The position numbers were made by a program, and so were the translations under genes. The notes under the pieces are model-generated. The model was not told the DNA's origin and did not search any database. It saw only the letters and a program-made list of their open reading frames with translations. 10,664 nt of DNA from positions 1 through 10,664 of the forward strand of contig JAISXN010000021.1 of assembly GCA_031270525.1 (NCBI GenBank), in the 5' to 3' direction. The DNA comes from Candidatus Symbiothrix sp. GTDB lineage: Bacteria > Bacteroidota > Bacteroidia > Bacteroidales > Azobacteroidaceae. Of this stretch, positions 1-6,146 are shown piece after piece (the first letter of the stretch is position 1; every line of letters starts with the position of its first letter).

Positions 1-23
1 AAAAAAGAATTTAATTTTAGAAA

Positions 24-431
24 ATGCCTACAATTCAACAATTAGTAAGAAAAGGAAGGGAAGTTTTGGTTGAAAAAGGAAAGTCCCCCGCGTTGGATGC
101 ATGTCCGCAAAGACGAGGCGTGTGCGTGAGGGTCTATACTACGACACCGAAAAAGCCCAATTCTGCCATGCGTAAAGTAGCCCGCGTCCGTCTGACCAGT
201 TCTAAAGAAGTAAACGCTTACATCCCCGGCGAAGGCCATAATTTGCAGGAACACTCCATTGTCTTAGTAAGAGGCGGTCGCGTAAAAGACCTGCCGGGTG
301 TCCGTTATCACATTGTACGCGGAACTTTAGATACCGCAGGCGTAAACGGTCGTACGCAAAGGCGTTCCAAATACGGCGCAAAACGTCCGAAAGCAGGTAA
401 AGCTGCTGCTGCACCCGCAAAGAAAAAATAA
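24..431 (+). CDS. rpsL: 30S ribosomal protein S12
   Basis: This 135-residue protein is a decoding-centre component of the small ribosomal subunit. The family signature [13 protein letters not shown] is at residues 39-51 and [12 protein letters not shown] is at 85-96. Lys43 and Lys88, whose substitution gives streptomycin resistance in other bacteria, are both unchanged, and Asp89 is the residue that is methylthiolated in many species. The C-terminal tail (about 123-135) is rich in Ala and Lys, common in S12. The ATG is preceded only by an A/T-rich stretch without a Shine-Dalgarno sequence, usual for Bacteroidota. It is the first gene of the str operon visible here; its promoter lies outside the window. 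The identification is essentially certain. Confidence 0.98.
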   Translation: MPTIQQLVRKGREVLVEKGKSPALDACPQRRGVCVRVYTTTPKKPNSAMRKVARVRLTSSKEVNAYIPGEGHNLQEHSIVLVRGGRVKDLPGVRYHIVRGTLDTAGVNGRTQRRSKYGAKRPKAGKAAAAPAKKK

Positions 432-503
432 TTGAGAATGGAGAATTGATAATTGATAATGAAAACAGAAAAATTCTCAACTCTCAATTCTCAATTCTCA
501 ATT
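430..503. repeat. Inverted repeat built of 7-bp AATTGAG-type units
   Basis: The left arm (430-461) is a run of heptads: AATTGAG, AATGGAG, AATTGAT, AATTGAT, AATG. The right arm (472-503) is the reverse complement of a similar run: AATTGAG three times, one AGTTGAG and a final AATT. By hand count 27 of 32 positions are complementary across a 10-nt loop (462-471). The element overlaps the last two bases of the rpsL stop codon. Transcribed, it would form a long weak A/U-rich hairpin. It is seen directly. Its origin as a dispersed repeat is inferred from the related copy near 9658-9733. Confidence 0.85.
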
Positions 504-516
504 AAAAGGTTGAGTA

Positions 517-538
517 AACAAATTCAGCGGAATTTGTT
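517..538 (+). other. Perfect 9-bp hairpin in the rpsL-rpsG spacer
   Basis: The arm AACAAATTC (517-525) and its exact reverse complement GAATTTGTT (530-538) flank a four-base loop, AGCG. It lies 49 nt before the rpsG start. A second dyad follows at 554-570 (TTAA, a bulged C, AACC, GGTT, TTAA). No T-run follows the hairpin, so it is not a standard terminator. It could be an mRNA structure affecting rpsG translation. In E. coli, S7 binds the rpsL-rpsG intercistronic region to regulate the operon; an analogous role here is only inference. Confidence 0.6.
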
Positions 539-587
539 GAAGAGACCAAAGAGTTAACAACCGGTTTTAATAAAAAATTTTTAAAAA

Positions 588-1064
588 ATGAGAAAAGCTA
601 AACCAAAGAAAAGACAGATCTTACCCGATCCTGTTTTTGGCGATCAGAAGGTTACAAAGTTTGTAAACCACTTGATGTATGACGGCAAAAAAAGTATTGC
701 CTTCGATATCTTTTACACTGCTTTAGATAAAGTAAAGACTAAACTCCCGAATGAACAAAAGTCTCCCCTTGAGGTATGGAAACAAGCGCTTGACAATATA
801 ACCCCGCTTGTTGAAGTAAAATCCCGCCGGATTGGCGGCGCAACATTTCAGGTTCCTACCGAAATCCGCCCCGACCGAAAAGAATCGGTTTCGATGAAAA
901 ATATGATTTCTTACTCTCGTAAAAGAGGCGGTAAATCTATGGCAGATAAATTATCGGCCGAAATCGTCGATGCGTTCAACAATCAAGGCGGTGCGTTCAA
1001 AAGGAAAGAAGATATGCACAGAATGGCGGAAGCGAACAGGGCATTCGCACATTTCAGGTTTTAA
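588..1064 (+). CDS. rpsG: 30S ribosomal protein S7
   Basis: This 158-residue protein nucleates assembly of the 3' major domain of 16S rRNA and contacts the E site. The start [20 protein letters not shown], the central [20 protein letters not shown] (about 75-94), [16 protein letters not shown] (about 111-126) and the ending AHFRF are typical of Bacteroidales S7. Its length is normal for the family. The ATG follows a T/A-rich stretch and has no Shine-Dalgarno sequence. The 156-nt gap after rpsL is long for this operon and contains two structured elements, while the gap to fusA is only 17 nt. That pattern suggests rpsG and fusA are expressed together, with any separate control acting just upstream of rpsG. 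Confidence 0.98.
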   Translation: MRKAKPKKRQILPDPVFGDQKVTKFVNHLMYDGKKSIAFDIFYTALDKVKTKLPNEQKSPLEVWKQALDNITPLVEVKSRRIGGATFQVPTEIRPDRKESVSMKNMISYSRKRGGKSMADKLSAEIVDAFNNQGGAFKRKEDMHRMAEANRAFAHFRF

Positions 1065-1081
1065 TTTTTTTAATAACAAAA

Positions 1082-3211
1082 ATGGCTAATAGTTCAGATT
1101 CAAATTTAAAATTCACTCGAAACCTTGGCATCATGGCGCATATTGATGCCGGTAAGACAACAACATCGGAGCGTATCCTCTATTATACGGGACTTACCCA
1201 TAAAATAGGCGAGGTGCACGACGGAGCCGCAACTATGGACTGGATGGAGCAGGAGCAGGAGCGTGGGATTACGATCACTTCTGCGGCAACGACTGCAAAC
1301 TGGAAATATGCAGGCGATACGTATAAAATCAATTTGATCGACACTCCGGGACACGTCGACTTTACGGTCGAGGTAGAACGTTCGCTTCGTATTCTGGACG
1401 GCGCGGTGGCTACTTTTTGCGCCGTGGGAGGCGTAGAACCCCAATCGGAAACCGTTTGGCGTCAAGCTGATAAATATCATGTTCCCAGAATCGGTTATAT
1501 AAACAAAATGGACCGTTCCGGGGCTAATTTCTTTGAAGTCGTTCGTCAGGTAAAAGACATGCTGGGTGCAAATCCATGTCCGATTCAGATTCCTATCGGA
1601 GCCGAAGAACATTTTCGCGGAATCATTGATTTGATTACGATGAAAGCGCTTTATTGGCACGACGAAACAATGGGCGCCGATTATTCCATCGAAGAAATTC
1701 CGGCGGAATTTGTAAGCGAAGCCCGGGAATGGCAGGACAAAATGCTCGAAACTCTGGCGGAAGTCGACGATACCTTGATGGAAAAGTATTTTGACGATCC
1801 GTCAACAATTACGGAAGATGAAATTCGCGCAGCGCTTCGTAAAGGAACGCTTTCGATGCAAATTAATCCGATAATTTGCGGTTCATCCTTTAAAAATAAA
1901 GGTGTGCAACCGTTACTTGACGCAGCTTGTGCTTATCTGCCGAGTCCGGTTGATACGCCGGCTACCGAAGGCACAGACCCCAATGACCCCGAAAAGAAAG
2001 TCGTTCGCAAACCGAGTTCTTCGGAACCGTTCTGCGCTTTGGCTTTCAAAATCGCAACCGATCCTTATGTAGGACGTCTTTGTTTCTTCCGCGTTTATTC
2101 GGGAGAGCTTGAAGCCGGTTCATACGTTTACAATACACGTTCGGACAAGAAAGAACGCATTTCCCGTTTGTTTCAGATGCACTCCAACAAACAGAATCCG
2201 AAAGAATTTATCGGCTGCGGAGACATCGGCGCCGGAGTCGGATTCAAAGATATCCGTACCGGAGATACTTTGTGTGATGAAAATCACCCTATTGTATTGG
2301 AATCTATGGATTTCCCCGAACCGGTTATTGGAATCGCCGTCGAGCCGAAAACGCAGAAAGATTTGGACAAATTAGGCATTGGTCTGGGTAAATTAGCGGA
2401 AGAAGACCCGACATTTACCGTAAAAACCGATGAAGAAACCGGTCAAACCGTTATTTCGGGTATGGGCGAACTCCACCTGGAAATCATTATCGACCGCCTG
2501 AAACGTGAATTTAAGGTAGAATGTAACCAGGGTCGTCCGCAAGTATCTTACAAGGAAGCAATTACCAAATCGGTGGAATTGCGTGAAGTTTATAAGAAAC
2601 AAACCGGCGGTCGCGGTAAATTTGCCGATATGATTATTCGCGTTGAGCCTAAGGATCCTGATTTTGAAAGCGATTTGCAATTTGTTGATGAAGTAAAAGG
2701 CGGAAATATTCCGAAAGAATATATCCCTCCTATCCAGAAAGGTTTCCAACGTGCGATGAAAAATGGTGTTTTGGCCGGCTATGCCTTAGACGGTTTGAAA
2801 GTAACCGTTATCGACGGTTCATATCACCCGGTAGATTCCGACCAGTTATCGTTCGAAATTTGTGCGATGCAGGCTTTCAGGAGCGCTTGCGAAAAGGCAG
2901 GTCCGGTTTTGAAAGAGCCGATCATGCGTATCGAAGTAATTACGCCGGAAGAAAGTATGGGCGATGTTATCGGCGACTTGAATAAACGCCGCGGACAAAT
3001 CGAAGGTATGGATACCAGCCGTACCGGAGCGAGAATCGTGAAAGCACACGCTCCGCTCTCGGAAATGTTCGGCTACGTAACCGCTTTGCGTACAATTACT
3101 TCCGGACGTGCGACAAGCACGATGTCGTTCTCGCATTATGAAGAAGTTTCTCCTTCGATTGCGCGGGCGGTATTGACGGAAGTGAAAGGGCGTGTGGATT
3201 TGGTAAAGTAA
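1082..3211 (+). CDS. fusA: Elongation factor G
   Basis: This 709-residue translational GTPase drives translocation and, with ribosome recycling factor, ribosome recycling. All G motifs are intact: G1 AHIDAGKT (19-26), switch I/G2 RGITITSAA (61-69), G3 DTPGHVDF (87-94, with catalytic His91), G4 NKMD (141-144) and G5 around GSSF (267-270). The remaining length matches domains II to V, and [15 protein letters not shown] marks domain III. An intact GTPase centre and the str-operon position identify it as the housekeeping EF-G, not the divergent second paralogue many Bacteroidota carry. It ends the visible operon: a hairpin plus T-run begins 19 nt after the stop, and the next gene is unrelated to translation. 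Confidence 0.98.
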   Translation: MANSSDSNLKFTRNLGIMAHIDAGKTTTSERILYYTGLTHKIGEVHDGAATMDWMEQEQERGITITSAATTANWKYAGDTYKINLIDTPGHVDFTVEVERSLRILDGAVATFCAVGGVEPQSETVWRQADKYHVPRIGYINKMDRSGANFFEVVRQVKDMLGANPCPIQIPIGAEEHFRGIIDLITMKALYWHDETMGADYSIEEIPAEFVSEAREWQDKMLETLAEVDDTLMEKYFDDPSTITEDEIRAALRKGTLSMQINPIICGSSFKNKGVQPLLDAACAYLPSPVDTPATEGTDPNDPEKKVVRKPSSSEPFCALAFKIATDPYVGRLCFFRVYSGELEAGSYVYNTRSDKKERISRLFQMHSNKQNPKEFIGCGDIGAGVGFKDIRTGDTLCDENHPIVLESMDFPEPVIGIAVEPKTQKDLDKLGIGLGKLAEEDPTFTVKTDEETGQTVISGMGELHLEIIIDRLKREFKVECNQGRPQVSYKEAITKSVELREVYKKQTGGRGKFADMIIRVEPKDPDFESDLQFVDEVKGGNIPKEYIPPIQKGFQRAMKNGVLAGYALDGLKVTVIDGSYHPVDSDQLSFEICAMQAFRSACEKAGPVLKEPIMRIEVITPEESMGDVIGDLNKRRGQIEGMDTSRTGARIVKAHAPLSEMFGYVTALRTITSGRATSTMSFSHYEEVSPSIARAVLTEVKGRVDLVK

Positions 3212-3230
3212 ATTTTGATAGAAATATGAG

Positions 3231-3263
3231 AAAAGCGCGGGGGAGGTTTCCTTGCGCTTTTTT
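3231..3263 (+). terminator. Intrinsic terminator of the str operon
   Basis: The arm AAAAGCGC (3231-3238) pairs perfectly with GCGCTTTT (3254-3261), and the T-run continues to 3263. The 15-nt loop can extend the fold through AGG (3244-3246) with CCT (3250-3252). It lies 19 nt after the fusA stop, as expected for the end of rpsL-rpsG-fusA. Confidence 0.85.
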
Positions 3264-3265
3264 GT

Positions 3266-3273
3266 TATCTTTG
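3266..3273 (+). promoter_or_regulatory. Putative Bacteroidota -7 box for the protease-malQ unit
   Basis: TATCTTTG matches the Bacteroidota sigma-ABfr consensus TAnnTTTG. It sits three bases after the fusA terminator and 34 nt before the protease ATG, giving a predicted leader of about 30 nt. I see no TTTG -33 box at the expected 19-21 nt spacing, because that stretch is the terminator's G-rich loop. The promoter may therefore be weak or depend on an activator. Confidence 0.55.
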
Positions 3274-3307
3274 CAAAAATAATATACAGAATATCTACAA
3301 TTGTTTT

Positions 3308-6145
3308 ATGAAAACACGGCATTATTTATTTAGTTTAGCGGTATCTTTGCTTCTCCCGATCACCGTTTTTGCAGTACCGGCCTACCCCGGTTTAGTGAAA
3401 ATAAAACAACCCGGCGGAGAAGAAATTTCGGTTTATTTAAAAGGAGATGAGAAAGTGCACTGGATGGAATCTCCTGATGGTCATTCGCTTATGTATGATA
3501 GCGATAAACGCATTGTTTTTGCTACAACCGACGAAACGGGGAATATGATTCCTTCGCCCATTGTCTTTCAGGACGCCCGGTTACGCTCATCGGCTACCGG
3601 TAAGCAAATAGCGGGTATCCCGAAAAATTTGAGATACAGCGCTTCGCAAATCAAAACGTTGAAAGAAATCTGGAATTTGACCGGCAATTTAACAGAGAAT
3701 GCGTCCCTGAGAGCTGCAACCGGAACTGTCCGTGCGGTTTGTGCATTGGTTCAGTTTCCGGATAAATCTTTAGTAAAGACCAAAGAAGAATTTGACCAAC
3801 TGCTGAATCAAACCGGATACAGTTCCGATGGAGCAAAAGGCAGTGTCCGAGACTTCTATTACGAAAATTCTTACGGACAATTGGATTTAACTATCACGGT
3901 AGTAGGTCCTTATACCGCAACTGAAAATTTAGCTTATTACGGAGAAAACGACGGAAATAACAAAAACAGATATGCGCAGGAATTGGCTCGGGATGTTGCC
4001 AGCTATACCTTTGGTCAATCCGGTATCAATCCTGCCGACTACGACAATGATAATGACGGTTATATTGACGCTTTCCACTTTATTTACGCCGGTTATGGAG
4101 AAGAAGCGGGCGGCGGCGAAAACACGATATGGGCGCACGAATCCGGTTTTTCCGCCCTTAATTTAGACGGTAAAAAATTAAATGTATATTCCTGTTCTCC
4201 CGAACTCCGGGGTAATTCCGGATCCGGAATTACCCGCATCGGCGTAGTTTGTCATGAAATGGGACATATTTTCGGTTCTCCCGACTATTACGACGTAGAT
4301 GATGCGGGCGGAGATTTTACCGGTACAGGCTATTGGGATTTAATGGCTTCCGGTTCATGGAACGGCGGCGGCTCTTCTCCTGCACACATTAATATGTATC
4401 AAAAAATACAGTTAGGCTGGGTTAATCCGACGACGCTCAATACTGCGCAGACGATTACAAATATGAAGGGTTCGGCGAAAAATGCCATTGCCTATACTTA
4501 CAATACTTCCGTCGCCGACGAATATTATGTGCTCGAAAATCGCCAACAAGAAGGATTTGACAGCTATGTTCCCGGACCCGGTTTGCTGATTTACCACATA
4601 AGTGTAGAAGACAGAGATATTGCGTACAATCTGGTCAACAATACCCACCCGCAAAAAGTATATCCGGTTTGCGCTTCTTCTACTTCTAAAACTCCGGACG
4701 CAACTCCGGCTTCATACGGAAATATTAATTCTGCCGGTTGTCCTTTCCCCGGAACATCGGGAAATACGTCGTTCACGGATTATACGACGCCTTCGGCAGT
4801 GACGTGGAAAGGAACTAATTCAGCCAAACCGATCACGGAAATCAGTGAATCCGAAGGAATGATTTCTTTTAAATTCATGCAACCGGGGGCCGAACAGGTA
4901 GCAAACTTCACACTGACAAGAAATGGCGATAGTATTCAACTCCGATGGGATAAACCCAGCGCTAACGTATTGGGTTATAATATCTACCGGAACGATCAAT
5001 TTATCATAAAACTGATGGGAGGCGATAATACTTCCTACACCCAGAGTAATGTGAGTCCGGGAGATTACATTTATTGCGTCACCGCTTATTACGAACAGGA
5101 TGAATCGGCTCGGAATTGTCAAAGCGTCAATATTGAAGGGGATCCGAATGAATATCCGCCGATAAATAATCTCAGTGCGACAACCGGCAAAAATGTTGTC
5201 GAATTGACATGGGATTCTCCTGCTCAAAGCGATTGGGTAGCGCATACCAATAATCCGTATGAAGCCACTTATTATGCAGGCCTTGAAAACTTTTCAGCCG
5301 TTGTACGTTTTACGGAAGAAGATTTGAGCAATTTCGCAGGCAGTAAACTATCCCAAGTCCGATTTTATATTCAGAATACGAGTTGCAAATATACGATACA
5401 AGTTTGGCATTTTTCAGGTTTTCCGGACACAAGTCCTCTTATCAGTCAAGTTGTTGAAAATAAAGCAATGGGTATTACAACCGTCAATCTGAATACTCCG
5501 TTGACCATTGAATCGGGAAAAGAATTATGGATAGGCGTTAATTATCAGATGAGTCCGATGACAACTGTAGCCGTGAGAGACCGGGGTCCTAAAATTCCGG
5601 ACAGGAATTTCGTGTTAAGTCCTGAAGGATGGTTTGACCTCAGCGCAAATGACGATTTCAACTGGTACATATCCGGTTATCTGCAATTTGACAGCAATCT
5701 TGGCGCTACCGGAACAAATTTGCCGGATAAATATTCCGTATATCGCAATAATATGTGGTTAGACGACGCTATGACAGGATTTTATAGAGATGATGTTGTT
5801 CCGGCGGGAAATTATATTTATTGTGTTTCGGCGGTCTATGGAAACCATGAATCGGAGCGGGTTTGTATTCATACCCCCGTTAAGACAGGAATTGCCGGAT
5901 TAAATTCCGGTGAAACTAAAGTTTATCCGAATCCCGTTCAAACAGGAAATGTTTTAACCATAGATGTTGGGAATGATTTTGCCGGCGCGACACTTTCTTT
6001 CTATTCCGTTTCCGGACAGCTGCTTTGGGAAATTACTGTTTCCGGGCCTGTTTATCATCAAAAAATCAATCAGGCGCCCGGAATTTATATTTTGCAAATC
6101 AGAAAAAACGCACAGATTATTAACCGGAAAATTGTTGTTAAATAG
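3308..6145 (+). CDS. Secreted M6-family metalloprotease with T9SS type A sorting domain
   Basis: This 945-residue protein is a predicted zinc endopeptidase of the M6 (immune inhibitor A-like) family, exported by Sec and then across the outer membrane by T9SS. A signal peptide covers about residues 1-22, ending VFA. A propeptide-like region follows to about 137, and the catalytic domain spans about 138-400. It has the zinc motif HEMGHIFGSPD (316-326; His316, Glu317, His320) and a Met-turn DLMASG (Met346). A DxDxDGxxD calcium-type loop lies at 246-254. A fibronectin III domain covers about 531-605. A second (about 619-860) is split by a beta-rich insert of about 165 residues. The last 75 residues, from KVYPNP (871), form the C-terminal sorting domain. 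The substrate is unknown. A peptide-scavenging or virulence-type role is inference. Confidence 0.9.
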   Translation: MKTRHYLFSLAVSLLLPITVFAVPAYPGLVKIKQPGGEEISVYLKGDEKVHWMESPDGHSLMYDSDKRIVFATTDETGNMIPSPIVFQDARLRSSATGKQIAGIPKNLRYSASQIKTLKEIWNLTGNLTENASLRAATGTVRAVCALVQFPDKSLVKTKEEFDQLLNQTGYSSDGAKGSVRDFYYENSYGQLDLTITVVGPYTATENLAYYGENDGNNKNRYAQELARDVASYTFGQSGINPADYDNDNDGYIDAFHFIYAGYGEEAGGGENTIWAHESGFSALNLDGKKLNVYSCSPELRGNSGSGITRIGVVCHEMGHIFGSPDYYDVDDAGGDFTGTGYWDLMASGSWNGGGSSPAHINMYQKIQLGWVNPTTLNTAQTITNMKGSAKNAIAYTYNTSVADEYYVLENRQQEGFDSYVPGPGLLIYHISVEDRDIAYNLVNNTHPQKVYPVCASSTSKTPDATPASYGNINSAGCPFPGTSGNTSFTDYTTPSAVTWKGTNSAKPITEISESEGMISFKFMQPGAEQVANFTLTRNGDSIQLRWDKPSANVLGYNIYRNDQFIIKLMGGDNTSYTQSNVSPGDYIYCVTAYYEQDESARNCQSVNIEGDPNEYPPINNLSATTGKNVVELTWDSPAQSDWVAHTNNPYEATYYAGLENFSAVVRFTEEDLSNFAGSKLSQVRFYIQNTSCKYTIQVWHFSGFPDTSPLISQVVENKAMGITTVNLNTPLTIESGKELWIGVNYQMSPMTTVAVRDRGPKIPDRNFVLSPEGWFDLSANDDFNWYISGYLQFDSNLGATGTNLPDKYSVYRNNMWLDDAMTGFYRDDVVPAGNYIYCVSAVYGNHESERVCIHTPVKTGIAGLNSGETKVYPNPVQTGNVLTIDVGNDFAGATLSFYSVSGQLLWEITVSGPVYHQKINQAPGIYILQIRKNAQIINRKIVVK

Positions 6146-6146
6146 G

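Noticed and set aside
24..431. A streptomycin-resistant form of S12
   Set aside because: Lys43 and Lys88 and their surroundings have the wild-type sequence.
554..583. The AACCGGTT and TAAAAAATTTTTA dyads before rpsG as a terminator or operator
   Set aside because: There is no loop or T-run suited to termination, and no regulator site I recognise. They are noted only as part of the structured spacer.
2393..3322. Long antisense open frames, for example 2393-2749 and 2846-3322 on the minus strand
   Set aside because: They lie opposite fusA, show no recognisable motifs and read as shadows of its codons.
5964..6146. A 61-codon N-terminal extension of the glucanotransferase (start at 5964)
   Set aside because: It overlaps the T9SS sorting domain of the protease in another frame and resembles no protein. 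The CBM20 domain begins exactly at the ATG at 6147.
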